Shown: one piece after another, positions 53,363 through 64,000 of the stretch
Numbering within the stretch: position 1 is the stretch's first letter
Layout of the letters: every line of letters begins with the position of its first letter
DNA from: Antedon bifida
Taxonomy: Eukaryota > Echinodermata > Crinoidea > Comatulida > Antedonidae
Assembly: GCA_963402885.1 (NCBI GenBank)
Contig: OY727096.1
Span: 10,397,820 to 10,461,819, forward strand
DNA length: 64,000 bases
Reading direction: 5' to 3'
Translations under genes and position numbers: made by a program
The notes under the pieces: model-generated
Database searches by the model: none
Seen by the model: the letters and a program-made list of their open reading frames with translations, nothing else
Told to the model about the DNA's origin: nothing

Positions 53363-56300
53363 ATGAAAGGGCTAACTATGCGTCTATTTTCGTTATCGAT
53401 ACTTTTATATTTGTTAACATATGCCATTGGATTTAACATTGATGTACGAAACCCATGGATATATTATGGACCAGCTAATAGCCATTTTGGTTACACAGTT
53501 ATGCTTCATGAGAATTCCAGAGAAAAATGGTAATGTTAGGCTATAGATATAAATCTAACAAAATATGTGTATTCTTAAATCGACGACTGCAGTAATTAAA
53601 CGGACGAATACTACAGAATAGGGAAGAAAAAGAACGAGTGAATCGTATACTGATCGTTATAAACGTTTGTACCAATAATAGGTTTACTATTAAACAACCG
53701 AAACCATTTGAAGCTTCGCCAATTTAAACAGTTATTTTATCTTATTTTATCACTCTTGCAAAATAAAGTTAAATTGGCATAAACAATGATTTATAGATAC
53801 TAGCGTGGGTAAAGAGTTAGTTTTATCGTTTGTTATTTTTATGATGACTAAGTTGTAAACACTTTCGGAATAACTGTGACATTTCTTAGGATTTTCGAAA
53901 GGTTTATCTTTTTTTGACGAAACAGAGGCTTTATGATGTAGAAGTTCTAAACAATTAAACATAGGTTTTATACCTAAAACAAATACCTTCCAAGGCTTGT
54001 TTTTGACTTGAATCGAAAGTTCATAACTCGTAGGATCATGTCCTCTTTGCTTTACACTTTTATTATAGAGTTTAGTATATAAGAATTTCCTCACTCTATT
54101 TGAGGAGGAGGGGGGGGGGGGGGGTCGGGTGGGGTGGGGTAGTAGCCATGGATACATCGTTTTCATTGTAGACCTACTCAGGTAAACATTAATGTGGTTT
54201 ATTTATTTTTCAGATGTATAACCATTTAAAATGTTAATACCCCATACGATTGACTAGACTTTAGAGTAGGTGCTCGACCCCCTGTTTTTTCTTCGATATA
54301 GAGAATAGGCTTACTCTTGAAGAAAATATGATGAATCGAGCAGCAGAAGTAAGAAAATGTTGACTTGGTGATACTACTTAGTTTTATAAAGGTTAGACAA
54401 GTCAGCTCGTGACTATACGACGTAGGACTGTTAACGTTTTGACACGTCCGAAAACGTTTGCATAAAATAATTACTATAACTAGTATTGGTGTAGGAAATA
54501 GTTTATCATGAGATAAGAACATTGGGATTTAATATTTGTATAAACTGCATGATGTTCTTTCGAATACACATTATCGGGATCGTCAAAGCAATTTTATAGG
54601 ATTAAGAAACAAGGTCAATAATGTTAGTCAGACTCAAAATGATATAGTATCGGAAAATATTTAAGTCTATTGGGAACACTTTTCGTTAAAATATAATTTC
54701 ATTAAATAAGACGCTCTCTAATTTTAATCACTATAGACTATACGTTTAGGTATTGATTGGTCTTCTTTGCTCATTGCCTTTCACATACCCCAGTAAATAT
54801 TTCGTTTTTCAATAATAGATTATAATAATATTATACTGGCCTGGAACATAAAAATATTTCCCTGATTCCCTAACTTAAATTCGTTTTTATATTATTATCT
54901 GTTTCCACAAAATCGAACTAGTCTCAAATAAAACAGAAAGAAATGACCACCGGAATGACCACTTTTTTTATATTGATCTCTGAATAGGCGCCAGGGGTAG
55001 ATAGGATTATTGACCCACTAGCGTCTCTGTAATCCCAAGGTTACAAATAATGAGTAGTGAAAGTGAAAGTCCATGCGCACTTCAGTCATCAGAAAAAAAA
55101 AGTGTAGGCCTACTTAATAATTTGTTATGATCTTTTCTTAATTGCAAAATGCACATTTTTATCGGGTATTATTTTATTAATTTGTCTTACTAGGCTGTGC
55201 TCAAATACTGGTCTTCAAGACCTATTTTTGACTGCACGACGGCATAATTCATTAAAAAATTTGCCGACAATGGATTTGATTTACATGATAGATTGCACCT
55301 GTTACTTATAAAGCAAAGTAAAAAAAATAATTGTGATGACTGTTTGAACTGACTTTTGAGAAAATTAATATTAATTATGGCGACCTGCAGTTTCTATCAA
55401 AGACTATGAGTTGTGCTTTAATATTAATAAGTGTGTAATGATAATATAGTGTTTTTGATACTTTTATAGGTTATTGGTAGGATCACCAAAAGATCAATCT
55501 ATTTATCAACCATCTTTACAAAAACCAGGAGCTTTATATAAATGCTATGTGTCATCAGGGAGACAGTATTGCAGACAAGTTCAAATTGACTTAGTTGGTG
55601 AGTTTTGAAAACGATTCTACTTTGTAAACTTAACCAGACTCACCTATTTGAAAATAGGTGAGTGAACAATATAACAACAAACAAACACGTCAACTTTGTT
55701 TTTGTTGTTTCTCTTCTTCTCTTCTTTATTCTTTCTCCCTCCCTCTCTCTCTCGTGAAAACAAACGGCGGCGGTGCATTTTGTTTATGCACAAAAAGACA
55801 TTACTTATTTTGCCGTCGGTATTTCCTTTGTAGTAATATAAGTTCATGGTGCCACATACAGCAAATAGCCGCCCTACTACTGTCTACCTAGGCCTATAGC
55901 TAGCCTAGGCTAGCCCTAACTAAAGTATACTATGCCTAGGCCTAGCTAGGCTAGTTTAGTAAGGTTATCAGACGATCGGGACCACGGACGATCGGGCCCA
56001 CTTCAAGACGATCGGGCCGAAATCGTGAGACGATTGGGCCCATCAAGGGTGAAAGACGATCGGGCCCAGAGACGATCGGGCCCAACAAACAAGACGATCG
56101 GGCCCAAAATATCCTTGGAAAATTTAAAAAGATAATACGCGATTACAAACAACACAATAAAAATAATAACAATCAAAATCAATCACATTTATTCATAAAT
56201 CGAGAGTATTGGTATAAGAAATTCTTAAAACCAGTTGTGTTATTGTAGGGGAAAATTATGATAAAATCAGAAAAAAACTAATTAACCTTTTTAATAAAAA

Positions 56301-59300
56301 TCTTAATTACGCAAGAAAAGCACGTTGACACTAGCACGTTGACACTAGCACTAGGAATAAAAAATTATGAAATGTGGCACATTATTTTATATAACACAAA
56401 AGACTATCGGGCCCAACGCTAAGACGATCGGGACCAACTGGTAAGACGATCGGGCCCAACATGGTTCTGAAAACACTGGACGATCAGGCCCAACCGGTAT
56501 GACGATCGGGCCCAACGCTGAAGACGATCGGGACCACGTTTTCTGGGCCCGATCGTTGGGCCCGATCGTCCGTGGTCCCGATCGTCTGTTCCCCGTTTAG
56601 TAATAGCGGGTTAGGCCTATTTTTATGCTACAGTACGGTAGCTACCCCGCTAAATATTAGTTATCTAGGCCTAGGCGTACTTTTCCTATACAAGCCAGAT
56701 TTAATTAATGCACTTGTCAATTGTATGACCCACTATACGACCCTCCTTGGGAGAGGTGCGTCATAATAGATGCGTCATTTACAAATAATTATTGATGCAC
56801 GAGTCAAAAAATCTAAATGTTGGTAGGCCTAGGCTTTTGTTGTTGTTTTTTGTTTTTGGTTGTTTTGATGTGACATAGCTATGTCACATCAAAACAATGA
56901 TTGAGTGTGTAACTGTCAAATGTCCGTCACTTTACAATCCACCATATTAATGAACAACATGGTCACAAGACACAATGCGTCATTCATTGTTCTTCAAAAT
57001 GGGCCAGGGTGCACCATGTTCACCTAAAGGTAAGTCACTTTTTTGGCGCAGAGGGGTGCGTCAAGCGTCATGGTATTCATAAGGTATGACGCACCACATG
57101 ATGCACCTCTCCCGGGGGTCGTATGTGGGATACAATTGACAAGTGAAGTGCATAAAAAAAATACAATTCCGAATACAGTAAGGAAAAACAAATATAACAA
57201 TAGGCCTAGTACAGACGTGGTCCTTTTTAAACAAGTTTAATGTATTACCTTTGCTCTAACCCTCTCCCCAGTGTTGGAAGGCCCTAGATTGCCAAAACCA
57301 AGGGTTTCCGGCCTCTGCATTAATGTACTGCTTAATATTTGTGAAAAGATTAACATTTTGGCACACATGGTGTTTCATACTTAAAATACATGAGCTTGAA
57401 ACACAAAAATCGAAACACCGACTGGTGAACTAAAAAAGAAAATAACAGCAGTCTAAAGTAGACAATTACGTCATTATCATAACATCTGACTGACAATCGC
57501 TAACATTAACAAACTTATTGTTTTCAAGGCAATGAAAGAACTACATATGATGTGAGGCCATTGGTTCAGGATCAGAAAGACAACCAATGGTTGGGGTCAT
57601 CCTTAACAAGAGAACCATTTACTGGAAGAGTTGCAGTAAGTCTTTTCATTTATTGAGAAACAAAAATGTATCGTAATGTGTGTGGTAGATGGTGATGGTA
57701 TCCATATTTTCCTAAAGTCTGATGGACCCATGCCTTCAAAAAGATAACGTTTGTAACATTCCTTCCTATATTATATTGAAGATCACATACTTGTGCCATA
57801 AAGAACACTTTTGTACCAATGATTTCTTAATTACAGTACTACTGTTTCACCTATGTCTAGTAAATGCACAAACCTTAAAAGCAGCATATACAAAACATAC
57901 ACATAGCAATTAACAGTATTATAAACATAATCACCAATTTGGTGAGATTTTAATTTAAAACATTTTCACTTATGTTTTCTATTCAGCTAATAAGCTGCAG
58001 CAGAATAGCCTACAGGAAATTGTTGACCTTACAACCAATTATGATCATTATGGAAAGCATGGAATTGTAGACATTTGACAATCACTATTGACATTCAACA
58101 ATAATAAGATTTTCCTATGTTTTATTTTATGAGACTGACACTATTAAAGTAGTATAGTTTAATGTCAAACTTCATACATACTTGGGGTGATGGTACAGTA
58201 GAAATTATAAAATGAATGCTAATGTCCTAAGTTTTGCATTTAATTTGTCGGCTGCCAAAACCACCTGGATCCACCTATGTAATTAGTTAAATGCAGATAG
58301 GGTCAACCCATCTCGAAAAGAAACCCATATAAGAGTACTGAAAAAAAAGAAGCACATGGTCTTCTTTTCAAAGTTTTACAGTATTTTTCTTCTACAGTAT
58401 GAACAAATTTATCCTGATTTTTAATATTGTTTTAGCACAACCTACACCCATATGAAATTAAACAATTAGATAGAGGTACCTATCTCTGTCGAGAGAAATG
58501 GCCAAGTACCTACAGTAACCAAATAATTCTAACTGTTTCCATGCTATACAAAATGAAGGAGTATCTAATTGTTTGTATTAGTCATTGTGAAAATGGTGAG
58601 CAAACTTCATAGCCCAGTAAAAATGACATGTATTTGAAATCATGGTGATAGAAGAAGGCCATGGTGAAGACAGATGAATTAAAAGGACATTCCCATGTCC
58701 CATTGGTTCAATGACCATGGTCAGCTCTCAGTACATGTATCCTGAGACAGCAATCACTGTGAGATTATAGAATATTACATTGTTTTTTTGGGTAGTTGAC
58801 AAAGAAATTTAATTACAAAATAGTAAAGTACCATAATACTACCATATATGACCAATTTTAATCCAACGCTTGAATATAAATTTCACCCCTATTATGCAAA
58901 ATTTTGTGAATTTGTGAAAAAACAGCAAATAATATTCAAACTAAAATTAACTTTAATGTACATACAAAATAACAAGGCTTGTGATTTTTTGAAAAGAAAA
59001 TTATTAATTTTCTTATTAGAACATGATATGATAATACAAATACAATGTAATTCATAATAACACAATGCTAAAATATTCATTATTATCAAATTTTTGTAAT
59101 AAAGAGCAGACTATTGTATATCTAGTTTAAATAGCATCACGTTGGCCTTTGCATGGATACTCTATTTTAAGAATAGCTAGACTAAGGAAATTAGAGTGTT
59201 CCTCTATTATACAGCTATACTGTAACTGTACGTGGACTTGTATTTCCTCTTGTGTCATTCGCATGTATGTGCACTTGTTTTTCCTTATGTCACTATACTA

Positions 59301-62294
59301 TATAGACAAAAACATAATGTGAATATTCATCATAACTAGTATGCTTTCTGAAATGAAATTATATAATTTCTTCTTTTCACAAATTGCCTATGTAACTTGC
59401 AAAACATTACAGACATGCAATGCATACAAGATAAAACAGTACCACCCGACCACACACAGAAAGTCAATCTCCCCCAAACCTATCTACTGCCTGCATTGAA
59501 AAACTTTTAATTCAAAAGTTAATGAATGTTATTCATTATTTATATTCAATTAATCCGATCCGAATAAAATAAAAAAAATTAGCGCTTCCAAATAATCATA
59601 ATTTGATATTGATTCATGTATTTCTTTCTCAACAGGTATGTGGTCATCGATGGGCAAACACGTTTTATGCAGATGCCATTCTACCAAATGGTGTCTGCTA
59701 CAAGTTAGATTCAGCATTAAACTATATGACAGTAGAAAAGATAAGGCCATGTCTCACAGGTAACTACAGCATGTCTAAGAATGTGTTTCTGATGAAAAAA
59801 GCAAAAAAAAAAAAAAACCAAAAACACAACACTATAATGACTAACCCTAGGCATGAATACACTTTAGTATTCCTAACCCTTAAATAATCAACCTAAATAT
59901 CTGAAGCGCCCTAACCCTAACCTACACGTGAGTAGTACACTAAAAATGTATGTTAGTTTGGTGTGTGCAGTGTATATTAGGAACGATAAATACTAATTAC
60001 CTGAACTAGTATCTGTTAATCTAGTGCCCTTCAATTGCGTTTCTTTTAAACTTTTGTTCTCAAGGGAAACTGCTTTTCAAAACATTGACCTCGTTGATAT
60101 ACGTCATTAGCGGTAAAGTTGAAAAAGCCCTAAATAATCGTTCTTTGTGTTGCAAACTGCAACACTATCATTAGACCTGTCTCTGAAGAAAATGACGTTT
60201 ATTTCACCCACTAAAATTGGTGTTTGAAGAAATACAAAGTCCTTATAGTCAATCACACTATTTATTACTAATCCTAGATCAAGTTCATCTATTAGTATTA
60301 TCAATAAATCTTTCCAGTTTTTAAGCGCCATTCCACTGATCATTGCTCATAGCGCTGTCAAAAAGTATTTAGAAGTGAAATTGTCCTAAAGATGTCGAGT
60401 TTCTTGTAAAGGCAGATTGTTCCAGAGTCTAGCCCCCAACAGTACTGAAAGTACTGTACACTGAGTCTGGGTGTAAAAAATGTAATGCAGTACACAGTGT
60501 GGGATAGATTGTCGTAAAAAGCTCATAGTCAAAAGATAACCAATTGATTTACTCTGTCTTGTACAGTCATAGTAAATTACTGCATTTAAATAGAAAGTCT
60601 TATGGATTTACACTCAATTTGTAATTATAATCTCAAGCATAATGTACTGTAGTTCTAGTTCTGCCTGCTTATATCTCTCACCACCCACACAATGCCAGGC
60701 TGTCCTGAACAACATTTTCAACATTTAGTATTAAAACTGCTTAAATATTAGTGTAAAATAGTCCATATTAAAAAATAGTTTAATTGAATAATATTTCTTT
60801 CATTTAATCCACAAATTCTAGTAGGTCTACACAAAATGTTGTACAAATGTATTTTTTCTCTTTAAATAATTTAATTAGCAATATTCGGCAATCTGCCAAC
60901 TATTAGAATTCACAATAATTGTTTAATTAAGTATCATAGATATCAGAGACAGACAGTATAATTGTGGGTTTTCATTGTTAGGGCTCAGTAAATTTCATGT
61001 CATTATCACATTTTTGTCAAAACATGGTTCTTGTGACCTGTTCTCACAGTAGTAAAGTTGAAAAGAAACAGCATAGTTGTTAGGTTTTAGCATCCCATTG
61101 TCTACTACATAGTCACTTGAATAATTAGACCAAGGAGATAATATTAGGCTCACAAATTAAACCTTAAACAAACAAATAAGTGTTAATACTGATATTGTAG
61201 TTCAATGGTAGAAATCCTTTCTGTTATTGAAATGTATTCCTTCCATTGAATGAACTCAAACATACTCATGTGACATTAGTAATTTTGTTCCATTCAACAG
61301 ATTAAGTCATTCAAATGGCAAACTTGTAGAAACATTTCTGTCACACAAAACAGGTTAATAATTAATGTTCTGTATGTAACAATTACATTGTAAACCAACA
61401 TGTATTGTGCATTTTCTATAGTTCTTCTGATCTGCGCCAATTGAAGCACCAGCTTTTTTGAGTAGCCTACTGAAGCCTTTAATCCAATTCAAGTATGGAA
61501 TGTGGTGATGATCCAAACTGAAAAATATCATGAAATGAATTTAGGTCATTCAAAAAGCAGTGCTTATAGTACTGTACATTAGAGCAGTACTACTAGACAG
61601 AATAAAGCACAGATTTTTGTTCAAGTATTCCCTTCTAATTGTATTTCTCGTATCATTTAATGCTAATGATATCCATGTTGGAAGTAAGATGCTAAGTAAG
61701 ATATAGGAAAACTCTTAATCTTGTATTTAATTTGATATTTAGAGGGCACATATGGTAACAGTTGCCATACCAACTAGTACTATACATTTAATAAATACTG
61801 ACACAAATGTAACACAGTTCACTTGAATAAAATAGAAAGTAACATTATAAGATGAAAGTCGATTGAAAGTACTTTACAGTACATTCAAAAGGGAACATGT
61901 TAATTAATAATTGATCTGTATTGCAATGGTCCTCATCAGATTCTATGTTCTATATGTTGTGTTGTATTAGGAAAGTTCCATAGTACAGTATCATGTTTTT
62001 CACATGTTATAACTGTATCATAGGAATTTGTATTGTTGGTTAAGATTAGGGTAAACCAGTATCACATGTGATTTTGTATTTAGAAACTTGTCTCATGATA
62101 ATTATGTACTCTAGTGGGTAGTTTTACCTTAATTTTCTTTGTTTTCTTTGATCGTACAGAAACACAAATCAAAGCTGATATAAATGGAAGAGGCATTCCA
62201 TGGCATGGTTGGTGTCAGGCTGGATTCAGTGCTGAGTATTCAATTGATGGCAACACTCTCATCCTTGGAGCAGTTGGATCACTTGCTTGGAGAG
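53363..62294 (+). CDS. Integrin alpha subunit, alpha4/alpha9-like, 5' part
   Basis: Five coding exons: 53363-53529, 55470-55597, 57529-57635, 59636-59759, 62160-62294, phases continuous; the gene runs off the window (about 220 residues seen). Signal peptide 1-23, then mature FNIDVRNPWIYYGP, the conserved beta-propeller N-terminus, and HFGYTVMLH..WLLVGSP of the first FG-GAP blade. DNQWLGSSL, VCGHRWANTFY, LPNGVCY and CQAGFSAEYSIDGNTLILGA place it nearest vertebrate alpha4/alpha9 (CGHRWKN-type motif) rather than alpha5/alphaV. No inserted I domain is expected in this class. The ATG at 53363 was preferred over 53333 because it starts the hydrophobic leader directly. Surface ligand-binding partner of an integrin beta chain. 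Confidence 0.92.
53530..55469 (+). other. Integrin alpha intron 1
   Basis: Contains a poly-G/GGGGT tract at about 54105-54142. Minus-strand open frames (53750-54166, 54226-54522) show no family motif. Nothing else was recognised. Confidence 0.6.
55963..56594. mobile_element. Foldback-like element with GACGATCGGGCCCAA repeats, 9-bp TSD
   Basis: Flanked by perfect 9-bp direct repeats GTTTAGTAA (55954-55962 and 56595-56603). The outer inverted repeat is exact over at least 31 bp (starts CAGACGATCGGGACCACGGA). About 16 copies of a 15-bp motif GACGATCGGGCCCAA lie in two clusters (55971-56106 and 56401-56588), most in one orientation, the last three inverted. The centre is AT-rich and non-coding. 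A 9-bp duplication is typical of Mutator-like elements; 15-bp tandem-repeat ends recall TU elements. In integrin alpha intron 2. Confidence 0.85.
56711..57145. mobile_element. Inverted-repeat element with ~60-bp TIRs and central palindrome
   Basis: CACTTGTCAATTGTAT..CCAC.ATACGACCC..GGGAGAGGTGC.TCAT at the left recurs inverted at the right end (57085-57145). GTGCGTCA-type motifs repeat subterminally. A perfect 38-bp palindrome lies at 56860-56897. Non-coding; no clear target duplication. Confidence 0.7.
56860..56897. repeat. Perfect 38-bp palindrome
   Basis: TTGTTTTGATGTGACATAG followed directly by its exact reverse complement, with no spacer. Confidence 0.97.
57636..59635 (+). other. Integrin alpha intron 3
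   Basis: 2-kb AT-rich intron. No repeat or gene recognised. Confidence 0.5.
59760..62159 (+). other. Integrin alpha intron 4
   Basis: 2.4-kb AT-rich intron with a poly-A tract near 59800-59830 and a dispersed repeat (60300-60465). Nothing else recognised. Confidence 0.5.
60300..60465 (+). repeat. Dispersed repeat, copy 2
   Basis: Related to 5785-5935 (AATCTTTCCAGTTTTTAA, GCGCCATTCCA, AAGATGTCGAG, AGAGTCTAG, AACAGTACTGAAAG). Confidence 0.6.
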
Positions 62295-62508
62295 GTATGC
62301 ATTACCTAGTTTTATAACAAACCTAGAATAATTGTATTATAAAAACAATAAATTATTTTTGTTTTTTGAAATCTGGACTTGCAGTACTTTTACTGTTTCA
62401 TTCTAACATTTATTAACTAGTACTTTTTAATAACCTTTTTTCTTCTCTTGTATAAGTAAAAAACATTTTTGACATTTTGTCAAACTTTGGTTAAATCTAA
62501 ACATTTTG

Positions 62509-63558
62509 TACGGTGGCCTATAAGTGTCACGGCAACTTTCAAAAAATATCACGGCAACTTTCAAAAAAAGCCACGGCAATTTGAAAAAAGCCACGGCAAT
62601 TTGAAAAAAGCCACGGCAAATTAAAAATAAAACATCACGGCAAATTAAAAATAAAACATCGCGGCAATTTAACAAAAATACCACGGCAATTTAAAAATGA
62701 AACACCACGGCAAATTAGTATTGAAACACCACGGCAAATTAGTAATGAAACACCACGGCAAATTACAGAATGCCACGGCGGAAGTGAGTTACCACGGCGG
62801 AAGTGAAACCTTTGGAATCTTCGATTTTTTCTGAGGTAAGTAATTATTTGTGCATTGAAGTAAATATTATTATATTAATTTATTATATTTAACTGCAGCA
62901 TTTACGTGTTTATTGCACTAGGCCTAGCTATGCCAACTACTAGCCCTAGGCCTTAGGCCTACAGTAGTAGCTAGGTCTACTGTAAAAAAAACTTGTTATA
63001 TAAAAAACAGATTACTGTAAATATATTAAAACATTGTAGAATGTTATAGGGCCTAGGCCTACCTTGTAATAATTAGGCCTATGGTCTAGCCCGGCCTAGA
63101 AAGTTCAAGAAGAGTACAATAAACACGTAAACTGCTGCAGTTAAATAAATTAATATAATATTTACATCAATGCACAAATAATTACTTACCTCAGAAAAAA
63201 TCGAAGATTCCAAAGGTTTCACTTCCGCCGTGGTAACTCACTTCCGCCGTGGCATTCTGTAATTTGCCGTGGTGTTTCATTATTAATTTGCCGTGGTGTT
63301 TCAATACTAATTTGCCGTAGTGTTTCATTTTTAAGTTGTCCTGGTATTTTTGTTAAATTGCCGCGATGTTTTATTTTTAATTTGCCGTGATGTTTTATTT
63401 TTAATTTGCCGTGGCTTTTTTCAAATTGCCGTGGCTTTTTTCAAATTGCCGTGGCTTTTTTCAAATTGCCGTGGCTTTTTTCAAATTGCCGTGGCTTTTT
63501 TTGAAAAAATTGCCGTGATATTTTTTGAAAGTTGCCGTGACACTTATAGGCCACCGTA
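62509..63558. mobile_element. Foldback transposon with ~410-445-bp inverted arms
   Basis: The left arm 62509-62918 and right arm 63114-63558 are inverted copies around a 195-bp loop. The ends are TACGGTGGCCTATAAGTGTC on both sides, flanked by ATTTTG (62503-62508 and 63559-63564). Outer parts of the arms are tandem arrays of a ~20-bp unit of the GCCACGGCAATTTGAAAAA type; inner parts are unique (TCTTCGATTTTTTCTGAGG). Array lengths differ between arms. Open frames across the arms are repeat artefacts. Lies in integrin alpha, after exon 5. Confidence 0.9.
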
Positions 63559-63564
63559 ATTTTG

Positions 63565-64000
63565 CCTATTGATGCCCTGGGCATTTAATATTCATTGGTA
63601 TTTAATAGACTTTAATAGACATTCTCTTGAGACTTATGTACCTGTTCTCTGTTTGCCATCTGACAAAATGTTAGTGTTAATATTATTAGCATACAATGGA
63701 AATTGCTAAACCATTGATCATTAAATTGTTAGAATGCACTGTTTGTGTGTGCGTTTTCTACAGTAAAACACATTACTTGTTTTAGTATGAATAAATTACG
63801 TAATAATTAGAGCTAGTTATCATACTGTAGAAAGACTGTTGAAATACCACTTGCTCTAGCAACATTCTGATATTCTTTTACTATTTAGTGATGCTTTAGT
63901 TGAAATGAGATGCTGTTGATTTAAAAAGTAGTTAGACATTCTCTTGGTGCTACTGTATTATTAATCAAAAATTTAAAAAGGTTGTGTTAAACTTTTAGAC
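63565..64000. other. Rest of integrin alpha intron 5
   Basis: AT-rich intron sequence to the window edge; no exon or repeat recognised. Confidence 0.5.

Noticed and set aside
53750-54166. 138-codon minus-strand open frame
   Set aside because: Begins on a poly-C/CCCCA tract and shows no family motif; sits in integrin alpha intron 1.
59893-59925. CCCTAACCCTAACC telomere-like run
   Set aside because: Only two to three units, no array, inside an intron.
62427-63559. Open frames with CRDVLFLI/CRGFFQIA repeats
   Set aside because: Translations of the tandem units in the foldback arms, one in each arm.
1-64000. CRISPR arrays, operons, prophage or bacterial defence systems
   Set aside because: The window is intron-rich animal nuclear DNA; the direct repeats found are minisatellites or transposon arms without spacer structure.

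Overview
The window is animal nuclear DNA: AT-rich, with small exons separated by long introns, consensus GT/AG splice sites and very many short inverted-repeat elements. Integrin alpha and beta genes, an activin/GDF8-like TGF-beta ligand, a Pol III tRNA array and foldback transposons resembling the sea-urchin TU class point to a marine deuterostome, most likely an echinoderm. The species cannot be fixed from the sequence.

Layout. (1) 1-2900: a tandem array of minus-strand tRNA-Pro genes in units of about 475 bp, each carrying AGG, UGG-type and CGG isoacceptors. It decays toward higher coordinates. (2) 2900-6700: a 904-bp foldback-like element flanked by an 8-bp direct repeat, then three tandem copies of a ~250-bp unit. 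(3) 6802-13621 (+): a seven-exon, 422-residue TGF-beta-family ligand with signal peptide, propeptide, RRRNKR cleavage site and a nine-cysteine mature domain that lacks most of the usual heel helix. (4) 13622-17000: 3' flank, a minisatellite, AT-rich intergenic DNA. (5) 18002-46873 (+): a complete 22-exon integrin beta subunit (784 residues), with an apparent alternative first coding exon at 17732-17768. (6) 46874-53249: intergenic DNA with a 7 x 40 bp minisatellite. (7) 53363 to beyond the window end (+): the first five coding exons of an integrin alpha subunit of the alpha4/alpha9 type.

Integrins act as alpha/beta heterodimers at the cell surface. Here a beta and an alpha gene lie head to tail about 6.5 kb apart on the same strand, which raises (but does not prove) the possibility of linked regulation or partnership. 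The introns hold non-autonomous DNA transposons (TTAA-flanked MITEs, a piggyBac-like MITE, long-TIR elements), tRNA-derived SINEs, a non-LTR retrotransposon fragment and Penelope-like debris. The last includes a minus-strand motif at 45887-45929 with every core element of a minimal type I hammerhead ribozyme.

Exon borders were read by eye from splice consensus, phase continuity and family similarity. No alignment, folding or database search was run.
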